In this document: positions 1 to 9,898 of the stretch, piece after piece
Layout: each line of letters begins with the position of its first letter
Position numbering within the stretch: the first letter of the stretch is position 1
Assembly: GCA_002412495.1 (NCBI GenBank)
Contig: DHVE01000110.1
Span: 26,826-90,825, forward strand
Origin: Betaproteobacteria bacterium UBA5216
GTDB lineage: Bacteria; Pseudomonadota; Gammaproteobacteria; Burkholderiales; SG8-41
DNA length: 64,000 bases
Reading direction: 5' to 3'
Program-made: the position numbers and the translations under genes
Notes under the pieces: model-generated
Seen by the model: only the letters and a program-made list of their open reading frames with translations
Database searches by the model: none
What the model was told of the DNA's origin: nothing

Positions 1-1142
1 CCCGTGCGGTAAACCGTTTGTTTGATGGCGACGACGCGCGGATCACGCGCGGCTTCCCGCAAAAACGTAATGACCGGCTGGAACGACTGAAACGGGTGAT
101 ACAGCAGAATATCGCCCGCGCGTATGGCGTCCACCATACTCGCGGCGTGCTCGATGCGCGCCGGCACCCCGGCCTTGATGGCCGGAAATTTCAGATCGGG
201 GCGGTCCACGCTGTCCGGCACGCTCATCAGCCGCACCAGGTTGACCGGGCCATCCACACGGTACACGTCCTCGACGTCGAGCTTGAACTGGACGCGCAGA
301 TATTCGCTGATCCGCGGCGAGCAGTTCGCGGTGATTTCGAGCCGCACTTCATCGCCGAATTGGCGATGCGGCAGTTCACCGCGCAGCGCATCGCGCAGGT
401 CTTTCACTTCTTCTTCGTCCACGAACAAGTCACTGTTACGCGTCAGGCGAAACTGGAAACTGTCAATGACTTTCATGCCGGGAAACAATTCAGCCACATG
501 GGCGCGCATGATCGCGGAAAGACGGATGAATTCATGCTCCGCGGTCGCGATGTCGCGTGGCACGCGTATCACGCGCGGCAACACGCGCGGCGCCTGCACG
601 ATGGCGATGCCGGAGCCGCGGCCGAAGGCGTCCTTGCCTTCGAGTTCAATCGCGAAATTGAGGCTTTTGTTGAGCACGCGCGGAAACGGGTGCGAGGGAT
701 CCAGCCCGATGGGCGTCAATACCGGCATCACTTCGCGCTGGAAATAGTCCCGGCTCCAGGCGACGTGCGCCGCGTTGAAATCCGAGCGGCGCAAAAAGCG
801 GATGCCTTCCTTTGCGAGGGCCGGCGTAATTTCCTGATTGAACACACGATATTGCGCAGCCACCAGTTCGTGCGCTTCGCGAGCGACTTGTTCATACACC
901 TGCCGCGTGGGCATGCCGTCGGGTCCGTAGACAGTGATGCCTGCTTCGATCTCGGCGTGCAGCCCCGCCACGCGGATTTCAAAAAATTCGTCGAGATTGC
1001 TGCTGACGATGCACAAAAAGCGCAGACGCTCCAGTAGCGGCGTCGCGGGGTTTTCCGCCTGCGCCAGCACGCGGCGATTGAACGCGAGCTGGCCGAGTTC
1101 GCGGTTCAGGAACAACGCCGGCGCGAGCCGCGTCTTGCTCAT
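1..1142 (-). CDS. ppk1: polyphosphate kinase 1, N-terminal part (runs off the left edge)
   Basis: Polyphosphate kinase reversibly moves the gamma-phosphate of ATP onto inorganic polyphosphate. About 380 codons are visible; the C-terminal half with most of the phospho-histidine catalytic core lies outside the window. The protein opens MSKTRLAPALFLNRELGQLA, and a little further on carries LCIVSSNLDEFFEIRVAGL, the ATP-contacting N-terminal signature of PPK1. Near the edge are DILLYHPFQSFQPV and IKQTVYRT, which are also strongly conserved in PPK1. The ATG at 1142-1140 fits the family start. The gene is followed upstream, on the same strand, by yggX 36 bp away. Family assignment is secure; only completeness is unknown. 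Confidence 0.93.
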   Translation of the reverse strand, partial: MSKTRLAPALFLNRELGQLAFNRRVLAQAENPATPLLERLRFLCIVSSNLDEFFEIRVAGLHAEIEAGITVYGPDGMPTRQVYEQVAREAHELVAAQYRVFNQEITPALAKEGIRFLRRSDFNAAHVAWSRDYFQREVMPVLTPIGLDPSHPFPRVLNKSLNFAIELEGKDAFGRGSGIAIVQAPRVLPRVIRVPRDIATAEHEFIRLSAIMRAHVAELFPGMKVIDSFQFRLTRNSDLFVDEEEVKDLRDALRGELPHRQFGDEVRLEITANCSPRISEYLRVQFKLDVEDVYRVDGPVNLVRLMSVPDSVDRPDLKFPAIKAGVPARIEHAASMVDAIRAGDILLYHPFQSFQPVITFLREAARDPRVVAIKQTVYRT

Positions 1143-1178
1143 GAACACGCCCCGCCAAACGCCGCTCGGCCGCCGCAG

Positions 1179-1451
1179 TTATTTCGCTGGCGGCACGTAA
1201 CCGGACGCGGCATCGGCGCCACCGCCAAAGAAATGTTTATCCATCTGCTGCGCAAGATAATCACGCGCCTTTTTGTCGGCAAGGCTCAAACGGTTTTCAT
1301 TGACCAGCATTTTCTGCTGTTCCAGCCACTGTTTCCACGCCTCTTTCGAAACGTTTTCGAAGATTCGTTTGCCCAGTTCACCAGGGTAGGGCGCGAAATC
1401 CAATCCTTCGGCTTCGCGGCCCAGCTTGATACATTTCACCATTCTCGGCAC
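1179..1451 (-). CDS. yggX: Fe(2+)-trafficking / oxidative damage protection protein YggX
   Basis: Small cytoplasmic protein of the YggX family, implicated in iron handling and protection of Fe-S clusters from oxidation. Diagnostic stretches are [39 protein letters not shown] and the C-terminal [16 protein letters not shown]; the single conserved Cys is residue 7 (MVKCIKLG). I chose the GTG at 1451: AAGGAG lies 6 bases upstream, and the resulting 90-residue [11 protein letters not shown] start matches the usual 90-91 residue length and the usual M-x-R-x-V-x-C opening. The ATG at 1442 is further from the ribosome-binding site, and longer starts further upstream have no family support. Confidence 0.95.
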   Translation of the reverse strand: MPRMVKCIKLGREAEGLDFAPYPGELGKRIFENVSKEAWKQWLEQQKMLVNENRLSLADKKARDYLAQQMDKHFFGGGADAASGYVPPAK

Positions 1452-1542
1452 TGGCAACTCCTTATCGTAAGCCATTGATATTACGGGATTAGTTAACAAC
1501 AAGTCATTGATTTTACGGGGTTATTTTCCGTAACTGGCCCGC

Positions 1543-4065
1543 CTACCGCCGGAATGGGAGGTCCATTGTACGCAGATTCGATATCAATCCGGTTTCGATC
1601 AGCGGCGGATTGGCGAGGGGTTTTTCGAGGTGATACCCCTGCACATGATCCACGCCAAACGCGGCCAGCATTTGCAGCGTCTCTTCGTCTTCAACGCATT
1701 CGGCAATGATGGTTTTGTGCATACCGCGCGCCACCGACACCATCGCCTTGACGAACAACTGGTTGTCGGGGTCATTCGCAAGATTGCGGATGAACAGGCC
1801 GTCAATCTTGATCGCATCGACGTGCAGATGCTTCAGGTACGCGAACGACGAAAAGCCTGTGCCGAAGTCATCCAGGCATACGCCGCAACCGGTGTGCTGC
1901 AAGGCCTCGATGAATCGCCGGGCGTCATGCAGATCGGACACCGCCGATGTTTCCGTAAGCTCGACCAGAAGGCGCTTGGCGGGCACGCCCTGCCGATGCA
2001 GCTCATCGGCGATGAATTGCGGCAGCGTCGGGTCGTCCAACGAGCGCCCCGATACGTTCACCGCCAGCGCGGGAATGGCGCTGACATCGGCAAGCATTTT
2101 GATCGAGCGGCGCAACACCCAGCGGTCGATATCGAGAATCTTGCCGGATTTTTCGGCTACCGGAATAAATTCACCGGGCATGATGGCATTAGCGTCATTA
2201 TCCTTGTCACGCATGCGCAACAGCACTTCAAAATGCACCAGTGTGCGTTCCCGGGCGGAATAGATGCCCTGAAAATGCAGATCCATCAGGTCGTTTTCGA
2301 GCGCGTGCAGAATGCGGTCGTTCCACGACAACTGCGTCACCATGCGCTGCGAATCGTCCAGTTCGGCGCGGTAGATGCGCCACGCGTTCTTGCCGGATTC
2401 CTTGGCCTGATACATCGCCGCGTCGGCCCGCGCCACGAGGTCTTCGGTATTGCGCGCGTGATCCGGATAGATCGCGATGCCGCAGCTGCATGTCAGCCGC
2501 AGATTCTGGCCCTCGAACTGGAAGCGTATCTGCGCGATCGAGCGTGTGATGCGTTCCGCCAGAATCTTGAGCATTTCATCGGAAATATCGGGCACCAGGA
2601 TCGCGAATTCGTCGCCGCCCAATCGCGCAAAAATTTCATTGCGGCGCACCTGCCCGCCGACTTCGCTCGCCACGCGAATCAGCGTGGCGTCGCCCGCGCG
2701 ATGCCCGAACGTATCGTTGATATATTTGAATTCATCGAGATCGAAAAACAACAGCGCCACGCGCGACGATCCGCGTTGCGCGTCGGCCACCATGCGTCCC
2801 ATCTCTTCGTTGAAGCGGTGCCGGTTGTAGAGGCCCGTCAACGCGTCGCGTTCGGCGAGATACACCAGTTGATCAGCGTTGCGCCGCTCGGTAGTGACAT
2901 CCTCGAATATCCACATGCGCCCCACCGGCTTGCCGAAAGCGTCCTCGACCGCGTGGCTTTGCTGCGTCACCAGCCGGCCATCGGCCATCGGCAGTTCAAA
3001 CGCCGTCAACGGTTCGCCCTGCTGCGGCGGTTGCAGCAGATGGCGCGTGTGTTCGGCGGGCCGCGCGAGCGTGCAGCCCGACTCGGTCAGCAGCACCACC
3101 GGGTCGGCGCCGATGACCGGAGTACCGGCCGGAATCATCCAGATGCGCGAAAACGCCGGGTTGCAGTACACCACGCGATTTTCCGTCGATACAAACAGGA
3201 TGCCGATGTTCATCACGCCCAGCAGCGCCGACAGCCGGGCGTGTTCGTCCTGCGCGCGGTCGAGGTATTGTTTCTGCACCTGCTGCGCCTCTCGCAACTC
3301 GGTCACGGTGGATTCCAGACGCTGCTCCGCTTCCTTGCGCGTGGTGATGTCGCGAATGCTGATGCGGATGCCCAGGTTCTGCTGATTGTTGTCGAAGATA
3401 GGACGCCAGTCGGCCGCCGCCCAGAAGGTCGAGCCGTCCTTGCGCCGCGCGCGAAATTCGAAATCGTTGCCGGTGTTGCCCAGCACCGCCAGCCGGATTT
3501 GGCGCACCGTGCGATGCACGTCGGGTTCGCTGACGAACGGCACCGGAAAATCCTGCGCGGCGAGGCACTCCTCCGGCGTGTAGCCGAACATTTCCTGCAC
3601 GCGCGGATTGATCCAGATCAGTTTACCGCTGGAATCGGCCCATAGTTCGCAGTCGTAACTGTAATCGGCGATGGCGGTGAACTTGGCCTCGCCCCGCGCC
3701 AGCGCTTCGATGCGACTGGACAGCGCATCGGCCATGGCGTTGAACGCCGCGCCGAGTTTGCCGATTTCGTCGTTTTCGACGTCGCGCGCCGCGGGCAGCC
3801 GCACCGAGAGATCACCCGCCGCCAGCCGCGCACTGGCGTCGGCGAGACGCCGCAATCCGCGCGTCAGCCACGCATACAACATGACGGTAAAGGCCGCGGT
3901 CAGCGCGAGCGCCACCACGCAGACAATGACAATCTCGCGGGTCAGCGCCTCGTGACCGGTGTTGAACAAGTACACATCGACCACCACCAACAACACCAGC
4001 GCGAGGGACAACACCAGCAGGCCCGCCATCAGCAGCCGTGATCTCAAGGACAAATTCAGATGCAT
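1543..4065 (-). CDS. membrane-bound HAMP-PAS-PAS-GGDEF-EAL c-di-GMP signalling protein
   Basis: An 840-residue sensor that probably makes and/or degrades cyclic di-GMP at the inner membrane. Two membrane segments (about 11-33 and 44-66) flank a very short periplasmic loop; a HAMP linker follows (67-120), then a PAS/PAC unit (about 125-245, with FGYTPEECL), a coiled stretch, a second PAS (about 275-395), GGDEF (about 400-565) and EAL (about 580-830). The active-site GGDEF is intact at 483-487. The inhibitory I-site reads RRNE instead of RxxD. The EAL signature reads EVLLR at 613-617, while the metal-binding DDFG at 732-735 is intact. So cyclase activity is plausible; phosphodiesterase activity is less certain but possible, since EVL variants can be active. 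Almost no loop exists outside the membrane, so the signal is likely cytoplasmic (PAS) or membrane-borne. Confidence 0.93.
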   Translation of the reverse strand: MHLNLSLRSRLLMAGLLVLSLALVLLVVVDVYLFNTGHEALTREIVIVCVVALALTAAFTVMLYAWLTRGLRRLADASARLAAGDLSVRLPAARDVENDEIGKLGAAFNAMADALSSRIEALARGEAKFTAIADYSYDCELWADSSGKLIWINPRVQEMFGYTPEECLAAQDFPVPFVSEPDVHRTVRQIRLAVLGNTGNDFEFRARRKDGSTFWAAADWRPIFDNNQQNLGIRISIRDITTRKEAEQRLESTVTELREAQQVQKQYLDRAQDEHARLSALLGVMNIGILFVSTENRVVYCNPAFSRIWMIPAGTPVIGADPVVLLTESGCTLARPAEHTRHLLQPPQQGEPLTAFELPMADGRLVTQQSHAVEDAFGKPVGRMWIFEDVTTERRNADQLVYLAERDALTGLYNRHRFNEEMGRMVADAQRGSSRVALLFFDLDEFKYINDTFGHRAGDATLIRVASEVGGQVRRNEIFARLGGDEFAILVPDISDEMLKILAERITRSIAQIRFQFEGQNLRLTCSCGIAIYPDHARNTEDLVARADAAMYQAKESGKNAWRIYRAELDDSQRMVTQLSWNDRILHALENDLMDLHFQGIYSARERTLVHFEVLLRMRDKDNDANAIMPGEFIPVAEKSGKILDIDRWVLRRSIKMLADVSAIPALAVNVSGRSLDDPTLPQFIADELHRQGVPAKRLLVELTETSAVSDLHDARRFIEALQHTGCGVCLDDFGTGFSSFAYLKHLHVDAIKIDGLFIRNLANDPDNQLFVKAMVSVARGMHKTIIAECVEDEETLQMLAAFGVDHVQGYHLEKPLANPPLIETGLISNLRTMDLPFRR

Positions 4066-4090
4066 CGAAACACCACCATGGTCACGGCGT

Positions 4091-5413
4091 TCACAAACGT
4101 TTGATCAGCACCACCGAGCGCCGCTGATAGTTGTACATCTCGCGCTTTTGCGCCGGCAATTCGTCCACGCTGACTTCGGAAAACCCGTGCTCGACAAACC
4201 AGTGCTCGGCGCGGGTGGTAAGTACGAACAGCTTCTTAAGGCGCTGCCGGCGCGCGCGCTGCTCCATGCCTTCCAGCAGGCGCTCGCCCGCGTCGCGGCC
4301 GCGAAATTCCGGATGCACCACCAGGCACGCAAGCTCCGCGGCGCGCTCCTCGGTGAACGGATACAGCGCGGCGCAACCGGTGATCATGCCGTCGTGCTCC
4401 AGCACGGAAAACCGTCCTACTTCCATTTCCAACAGGTCGCGGCCGCGCTTGACCAACGTGCCGTCGGCTTCCAGCGGCTCGATCAGGCGCAGAATGCCAC
4501 CGATGTCGTTGATTTTGGCGTCGCGCAATTTCTCCACTGGATCGGGCGCGATCATCGTGCCCACGCCCTGGTGCGTAAACAGCTCCTGCAACAAAGCGCC
4601 GTCGGCATGCCGTGAAATCAGATGCGCACGTTTCACACCCTGCTCGCAGGCGCGCACCGCGCACGGCAGATAAAATTTGGCATCGCCATCGAGCGTGGAA
4701 TCCTTGCGCGTTAACAACTTGAGCGCCTGCAAGGGCGTGAGTTCGCGCAACAAGCCGCCACGCGCGTTGGTGGCGCCCGGACGATCCATCATGAATATCA
4801 ACTTTTCCGCGCCCAGCGCCACCGCCACCGCTTCCGCGACATTTTCCAGCGCCACGTTGAAAATTTCGCCGGTGGCGGAATAGCCGAGTGGCGACAACAG
4901 CACCAGCTCGCCGAAATTCAGCCGGTCGCGCATCGCTGCCACGTCGATCTTGCGCACTTCGCCGGTATGTTGCAGATCCACGCCATCGAGAATGCCGATC
5001 GGTTTGGCGGTCACGAAGTTGCCGCTCGATACGCGGATATCGGCACCGGCCATCGGCGACCCCGGCAGGCCCATCGACAGCAGCGCCTCGATTTCGACGC
5101 GCAAGCGGCCGCTGGCTTCCTTGGCCACGGCGAGCGTGATGTCGTCAGTGACGCGCAATCCCTGCACGTAGCGCGTGCGATGGCCCAGTTCTTTGAGCTT
5201 GGCGTCGATCTGCGCGCGCGCGCCATGCACCACCACCAGCCGCACGCCCAGCGCCGCCAGCAAATTCAGATCGTGATTGATACCGACAAATCGGCCTTCG
5301 GAAATCGCCTCGCCGCCAAACGCTATGACAAACGTGCGTCCACGAAAGGCATGAATGTAGGGTGCCGCCGCGCGAAACCACTGAACAAACTTATCGGGGG
5401 ACGCAAGCGCCAT
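4091..5413 (-). CDS. argA: amino-acid N-acetyltransferase (N-acetylglutamate synthase)
   Basis: Catalyses the first step of arginine biosynthesis, acetyl-CoA plus glutamate to N-acetylglutamate. The 440-residue protein has the classical ArgA fold order: an amino-acid-kinase-like domain (about 1-290; KFVQWFRAAAPYIHAFRGRT at the start, GDAKFYLP near its end) and a C-terminal GNAT domain (about 295-440; ELACLVVHPEFRGRDAGERL is the acetyl-CoA pyrophosphate loop). The kinase-like part normally binds the arginine inhibitor rather than phosphorylating anything. The ATG at 5413 gives the family opening. The downstream gene on the same strand (GGDEF/EAL protein) starts 25 bp after the stop, but a functional link is not implied. 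Confidence 0.95.
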   Translation of the reverse strand: MALASPDKFVQWFRAAAPYIHAFRGRTFVIAFGGEAISEGRFVGINHDLNLLAALGVRLVVVHGARAQIDAKLKELGHRTRYVQGLRVTDDITLAVAKEASGRLRVEIEALLSMGLPGSPMAGADIRVSSGNFVTAKPIGILDGVDLQHTGEVRKIDVAAMRDRLNFGELVLLSPLGYSATGEIFNVALENVAEAVAVALGAEKLIFMMDRPGATNARGGLLRELTPLQALKLLTRKDSTLDGDAKFYLPCAVRACEQGVKRAHLISRHADGALLQELFTHQGVGTMIAPDPVEKLRDAKINDIGGILRLIEPLEADGTLVKRGRDLLEMEVGRFSVLEHDGMITGCAALYPFTEERAAELACLVVHPEFRGRDAGERLLEGMEQRARRQRLKKLFVLTTRAEHWFVEHGFSEVSVDELPAQKREMYNYQRRSVVLIKRL

Positions 5414-5497
5414 CAGACCAAGTTAACCCTCGGGTTATTATGCTTTTAAAAACAGCATATTACGCGAGTTTCCCGTGCAAACCAAGCATTCCGGCGA

Positions 5498-6238
5498 TCA
5501 GCAGTCGCCCCACAGCGATTGCATCGCGGCCAACGCGGCCACCGCCGCAGTTTCAGTGCGCAACACGCGCGGCCCCAGCGCCAGCGGCGTGTATCCCGCC
5601 GTGAGCGCGGCCTGTGTTTCTTCGGCATTCCAGCCGCCTTCGGGGCCGACCAGCAACGTGATGCGGCCCTCGGGACGCGCGCGATCGCGCAGGCGCGTCG
5701 CGGTGGCGTGCGGCGACAGCAGGTACCGCGCGCTTCCCGGCGGCACGGGTTCGCCCAGCCATTTCATTAGCGGCTGTACTGGCAGCACCGACGGCAGTTG
5801 ATTGCGTCCGCACTGCTCGCAGGCCGCCGCCGTCACCGACTGCCAATGCGCCACGCGGCGGTCCGCCCGTTCACTGGTAAGACGCACCACGCTGCGCTGC
5901 GTGATCAGCGGCTGAATGGCGGACACACCGAGTTCAACGCATTTTTGCACCGTGTAATCCATGCGCTCACCACTGGAGATGCCTTGCGCCAGCACGATTT
6001 CGAGCGGCGATTCGCGGCTTACTTCGTTGCGCCCGGTGACGGTGAGCGTCAATCCGCTCTTGTCGATGCGTTTGATGAGCGAGGTATATTCAACACCCCG
6101 CCCGTCAAACAGAATGAGGGGGGCGCCGGCCTGCAACCGCAACACGTGGATCACGTGATGCGCCTGACCCGCCACCACGCGGCACTCGCCGTGATCGGCT
6201 ATTACTCCGGGAAAAAATAATCTGGTCAATGCTTTCAC
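5498..6238 (-). CDS. rsmE: 16S rRNA (uracil1498-N3)-methyltransferase
   Basis: SPOUT-class methyltransferase that modifies U1498 of 16S rRNA. The N-terminal PUA-like part is seen in GQAHHVIHVLRLQAG, and the knotted SAM-binding part in ITLLVGPEGGWNAEE followed by PLALGPRVLRTETAAVAAL, the family's SAM-loop signature. The length of 246 residues is normal. The start is uncertain: GTG at 6238 is used here, but TTG at 6229 (giving a TRLFFPG opening) would fit homologues equally well. It is divergently oriented to trkA, with about 150 bp between them. Confidence 0.94.
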   Translation of the reverse strand: MKALTRLFFPGVIADHGECRVVAGQAHHVIHVLRLQAGAPLILFDGRGVEYTSLIKRIDKSGLTLTVTGRNEVSRESPLEIVLAQGISSGERMDYTVQKCVELGVSAIQPLITQRSVVRLTSERADRRVAHWQSVTAAACEQCGRNQLPSVLPVQPLMKWLGEPVPPGSARYLLSPHATATRLRDRARPEGRITLLVGPEGGWNAEETQAALTAGYTPLALGPRVLRTETAAVAALAAMQSLWGDC

Positions 6239-6386
6239 CCCACGGTCGCTCGACGATTATGCCATACGCGCCTCGCGCAGCGGCCGCGGCTCGCCGTGGC
6301 CAGTCATGGCGCCGCAGCCCACGTCGCTATCGTGGCGCGGCGCCGACGCAAAGACTAGAATTGCGGCTTATTGGGGAGGCTGCACG

Positions 6387-7793
6387 TTGAAAATCGTCAT
6401 TCTGGGCGCGGGGCAAGTCGGTTCTTCGGTCGCCGAAAATCTGGTATCGGAAGCCAACGACATCACCATCGTCGACACCAATGCCGACCGCTTGCGCGCG
6501 CTTCAGGACAGACTCGATTTGCGCACGGTGTGCGGCAATGCCGCGCATCCCGCCGTGCTGGAGCAAGCGGGATTGGCCGACGCAGATCTGCTGTTTGCGG
6601 TGACGCAAAGCGACGAAACCAACATGGTCGCATGCAAGCTCGCCGCCACCATGTTTAATTGCCCGACCAAGATCGCACGCATCCGTTCGGCGGACTACCT
6701 GTCGCATCCGGAAATTTTTTCACCGGAAAATTTCGCGGTCGATGTGCCAATCTGCCCCGAACAATTACTCACCGATTACATCGTCAAGCTGCTGGAGTTT
6801 CCCGAAGCGCTGCAGGTGCTGGAATTCGCCCACGGCAAGGTGAGCCTCGCGGCGGTGCGCGCGTTCCACGGCGGGCCACTGGTCGGCCATGAAATTTCGT
6901 ATCTGCGCACGCACATGCCGCACGTGGAGGCGCGCGTGGCCGCAATCTTTCGCCAGGACGCGCAGATCACGCCCGAAGGGAACACCGTCATTGAGGCGGG
7001 TGACGAAGTATTTTTGATCGCCGCCACGGAAAATCTTCGCGGCGTGCTGCGCGAACTGCGGCGCATGGACAAGCCGGTGAAACGCGTGATGCTCGGCGGC
7101 GGCGGCAATATCGGCCGGCGCCTCGCCAAGGCGATCGAGGGCAAATGCGAAGTCAAGATCATCGAATACAGCAAGCCGGGCGCCGAGCGCCTGGCGGCGG
7201 AACTGAGCAATACGCTGGTGCTGCAGGGCGACGTGACCGACGAAGAATTGCTGGAATCGGAAAACATCGGCGAGATGGATGTTTATTGCGCGCTCACCAA
7301 CGACGACGAAAACAACATCATGTCGGCGCTGCTCGCCAAGCGCATGGGCGTGCGCAAGGTGATTGCGCTGATTAACCGCTCCTCGTATGTCAATCTGTTG
7401 CAGGAAGGGCGTATTGATATCGCGATTGCGCCGGCGCAAGCCACTATCGGCACGCTGCTCGCGCGCGTGCGGCGCGGCGACGTGGCCGCCGTGCACTCGT
7501 TGCGACGCGGCGCGGCCGAGGCGCTGGAACTGGTCGCGCATGGCGACGCAAAATCATCCCAGGTGGTGGGCCGGCGCGTGGAAGAAATCGATCTACCCAA
7601 GGGCACGACCATCGGCGCCATCGTGCGGCGCCGCGCCGGCGCGACGGAACACGACGAACAATCCGATCAGGTCATCATCGCGCATCACGATACGGTAATC
7701 GAGGCGGACGATCACGTGATCGTGTTCGTGGTGAACAAGCGCATGGTGCCGCGCGTGGAAAAGTTGTTCCAGGTGGAAGCCCGTTTTTTCTGA
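6387..7793 (+). CDS. trkA: Trk system potassium uptake regulatory protein TrkA
   Basis: Cytoplasmic NAD(H)-binding gate of the Trk potassium channel. Two tandem RCK modules are visible: the first Rossmann fold opens KIVILGAGQVGSSVAENL, and the second begins about residue 235 with VMLGGGGNIGRRLAKAIEG. Each is followed by a TrkA-C domain (for example TVIEAGDEVFLIA and TVIEADDHVIVFV). I chose the TTG at 6387 because GGGGAGG lies 6 bases upstream and the first residues are then exactly the family start; 468 residues is normal for TrkA (458 in E. coli). trkH follows 16 bp later and is its membrane partner, so the two are surely one transcription unit. Confidence 0.96.
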   Translation: MKIVILGAGQVGSSVAENLVSEANDITIVDTNADRLRALQDRLDLRTVCGNAAHPAVLEQAGLADADLLFAVTQSDETNMVACKLAATMFNCPTKIARIRSADYLSHPEIFSPENFAVDVPICPEQLLTDYIVKLLEFPEALQVLEFAHGKVSLAAVRAFHGGPLVGHEISYLRTHMPHVEARVAAIFRQDAQITPEGNTVIEAGDEVFLIAATENLRGVLRELRRMDKPVKRVMLGGGGNIGRRLAKAIEGKCEVKIIEYSKPGAERLAAELSNTLVLQGDVTDEELLESENIGEMDVYCALTNDDENNIMSALLAKRMGVRKVIALINRSSYVNLLQEGRIDIAIAPAQATIGTLLARVRRGDVAAVHSLRRGAAEALELVAHGDAKSSQVVGRRVEEIDLPKGTTIGAIVRRRAGATEHDEQSDQVIIAHHDTVIEADDHVIVFVVNKRMVPRVEKLFQVEARFF

Positions 7794-7809
7794 CCGCGCG
7801 GAAGAAGAC

Positions 7810-9267
7810 ATGAGAGCCTTTTTCGCCGTACTGCGGCCGCTCGGGGTAATCGGCATGGCAATGAGCCTGTCGCACCTGGCGCCAATCACGGTGTCGCTTA
7901 TCTACAACGATGGCGCGCTGCGCGTGTTCTGCATTTCAATGGTGTTCAATTTCGCGGTGGGCATGATCGCCTTCATGACGGCGCGCCAGGTCAAGGTCGA
8001 GCTCAAGCCGCGCGACGGCATGCTGCTGGTGGTGCTCGCGTGGACGGGCGGCGCGGCCTTCGCCACGATTCCGCTGCTGATGCTGATCCCCGATCTGTCG
8101 TTTACCGATGCCTACTTCGAAACCATTTCCGGTCTCACCACCACCGGCGCCACGGTGCTGTCGAATCTGGATTCACTGGAGCCTTCGCTCAATATGTGGC
8201 GGGGGCTGCTGGTATGGCTGGGCGGCATGGGATTGATCGTGCTCGCGGTGGCGGTCCTGCCACTGCTCGGCATCGGCGGGCGCCAGATGTTCAAGGCCGA
8301 AACGCCGGGGCCGATGAAGGACGCGCAACTAACACCGCGCATCACCGAGACAGCCAAGGGGTTGTGGGTGGTTTATGCGCTGATTTCGCTGGTGTGCTTT
8401 ATCGCGTTTCACCTTGCGGGCATGACGTGGTTTGATGCGCTCATGCATATGTGTTCGACCATGGGTCTGGGCGGCTTTTCCAGCCATGACGCAAGCTTCG
8501 GTTACTGGAATTCGCCGCTGATCGAGGGCGTGACCATACTGTTCATGCTGATCGCGGGTATCAACTTCGGCACGCATTTCGTGGCGTTTCGCCAACGCAC
8601 GCTGGCGCCGTACCGGCGCGATCCGGAAGCCGGCTGGTTTCTGTTGATCACCCTTGCCAGTTGCGCGGGCCTGGCGATTTACCTGCAAATGATGGGCACG
8701 TATGGCGGCTTCTGGGAAGCCTTGCGTTTCGCGTCGTTTAACGTGGTGTCCATCGCCACCACCACCGGCTTCGCCAACACCGATTACAATTTGTGGCCGA
8801 TGTTCGCGCCGCTATGGATGCTGTTCCTGTGCAGCTTCGTATCGTGCTCGGGCTCGACCGGCGGCGGCATCAAAATGATCCGCGCGCAAATGCTGTATAT
8901 CCAGGTCAACCGCGAATACGTCAAGCTGCTGCACCCGCGCGCCGTATCACCCGCCAAACTGGGTGGACAAGTCATCGAAAACAAAATTCTTTTCGCCGTG
9001 CTGGCCTTCATGTTCGTCTATGTCTCGTGCATCGTCTCGATGACGCTGATCATGGTCGCCAGCGGGCTGGACGTGGTCAGCGCCTTCTCGGCCGTGGTCG
9101 CCTGCATCAACAACACCGGACCGGGGCTGAACAAGGTCGGGCCGGCCACCACCTACGAGGTGCTCACGGACTTTCAGACCTGGGTATGCAGTTTCGCCAT
9201 GCTGCTCGGGCGGCTGGAACTGTTCACGTTGTTGATCGTGTTCACGCCCGCGTTCTGGCGCCGCTAA
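7810..9267 (+). CDS. trkH: Trk system potassium uptake membrane protein TrkH
   Basis: Inner-membrane K+ translocating subunit that works with TrkA. The 485-residue protein is polytopic throughout and has the four pore-loop repeats of the Trk/Ktr/HKT superfamily, each with its selectivity-filter Gly: [35 protein letters not shown] and [16 protein letters not shown] in the middle-late part and the C-terminal [10 protein letters not shown] are also family features. It sits 16 bp after trkA, and its TAA stop overlaps the ATG of yqgE (TAATG), so translational coupling is likely. Confidence 0.96.
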   Translation: MRAFFAVLRPLGVIGMAMSLSHLAPITVSLIYNDGALRVFCISMVFNFAVGMIAFMTARQVKVELKPRDGMLLVVLAWTGGAAFATIPLLMLIPDLSFTDAYFETISGLTTTGATVLSNLDSLEPSLNMWRGLLVWLGGMGLIVLAVAVLPLLGIGGRQMFKAETPGPMKDAQLTPRITETAKGLWVVYALISLVCFIAFHLAGMTWFDALMHMCSTMGLGGFSSHDASFGYWNSPLIEGVTILFMLIAGINFGTHFVAFRQRTLAPYRRDPEAGWFLLITLASCAGLAIYLQMMGTYGGFWEALRFASFNVVSIATTTGFANTDYNLWPMFAPLWMLFLCSFVSCSGSTGGGIKMIRAQMLYIQVNREYVKLLHPRAVSPAKLGGQVIENKILFAVLAFMFVYVSCIVSMTLIMVASGLDVVSAFSAVVACINNTGPGLNKVGPATTYEVLTDFQTWVCSFAMLLGRLELFTLLIVFTPAFWRR

Positions 9268-9827
9268 TGCAATCCGTCGATCTCACGGGGCATTTTTTGA
9301 TTGCCATGCCGGCGATGACGGATCCGCATTTTGCGAAATCGCTGACGTATATTTGCGAGCATAACGAACAGGGCGCGCTGGGCGTGGTGGTCAATCGACC
9401 GATCGACATGACGCTTTATGCGCTGCTGAGGCAAATTGAAATCAAGAAGCCCGCCGCCGCGTGCAAGGTGGTGCCGGTGCACTACGGCGGCCCGGTGCAG
9501 ATCGACCGCGGATTTGTGCTGCACTCGCCCGCCGGCTCGTGGAATTCGACGCTGGTCGTGAATGAAAACATCGGCCTTACCACGTCAAAAGACATCCTCG
9601 AAGCGGTCGCCTGCGGCGAAGGGCCGCAATCCATGCTGGTGACGCTCGGCTATGCGGGCTGGGCGCCGGGGCAGCTTGAGCATGAACTGGCCGCCAATGC
9701 CTGGCTCACCGTCGGCGCCGACACGCGCATTCTGTTTGAAACACCCGCCGCGCAACGTTATAACGAGGGGCTGAAGCTGCTGGGTATTGATTTGGCCATG
9801 TTGTCGGATGCGGCCGGGCATGCTTGA
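9267..9827 (+). CDS. yqgE: UPF0301 / AlgH family protein YqgE
   Basis: A 186-residue conserved cytoplasmic protein of the UPF0301 (DUF179, YqgE/AlgH) family with no established biochemical activity. Typical stretches are [20 protein letters not shown] at the start, [34 protein letters not shown] and [19 protein letters not shown]. Its position directly before ruvX (yqgF) is the classical proteobacterial arrangement. The ATG at 9267 overlaps the trkH stop by one base. Between it and ruvX lies a short gap with a heptanucleotide repeat. Confidence 0.96.
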   Translation: MQSVDLTGHFLIAMPAMTDPHFAKSLTYICEHNEQGALGVVVNRPIDMTLYALLRQIEIKKPAAACKVVPVHYGGPVQIDRGFVLHSPAGSWNSTLVVNENIGLTTSKDILEAVACGEGPQSMLVTLGYAGWAPGQLEHELAANAWLTVGADTRILFETPAAQRYNEGLKLLGIDLAMLSDAAGHA

Positions 9828-9847
9828 CCTGAAGGATGAGGACAGTG

Positions 9848-9898
9848 GGATGAAGGATGAAAACAACCAAACGATTGGCTGGCTTTCATCCTTCATCC
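9848..9898. repeat. inverted repeat with 15-bp perfect arms
   Basis: GGATGAAGGATGAAA at 9848-9862 is exactly complementary to TTTCATCCTTCATCC at 9884-9898, with a 21-base loop. The transcript could fold into a strong hairpin between yqgE and ruvX. No T-rich run follows, so it is not a standard intrinsic terminator. It is built from the same heptamer as the adjacent tandem array. Confidence 0.8.

Noticed and set aside
18..1037. A 339-codon open frame on the plus strand at the left edge
   Set aside because: It mirrors ppk1, whose minus-strand reading is clearly a real kinase; the antisense frame has biased composition and no recognisable domain.
1630..3645. A 671-codon open frame on the plus strand
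   Set aside because: It is antisense to the GGDEF/EAL gene in GC-rich DNA; its translation is rich in His and Arg and has no family features.
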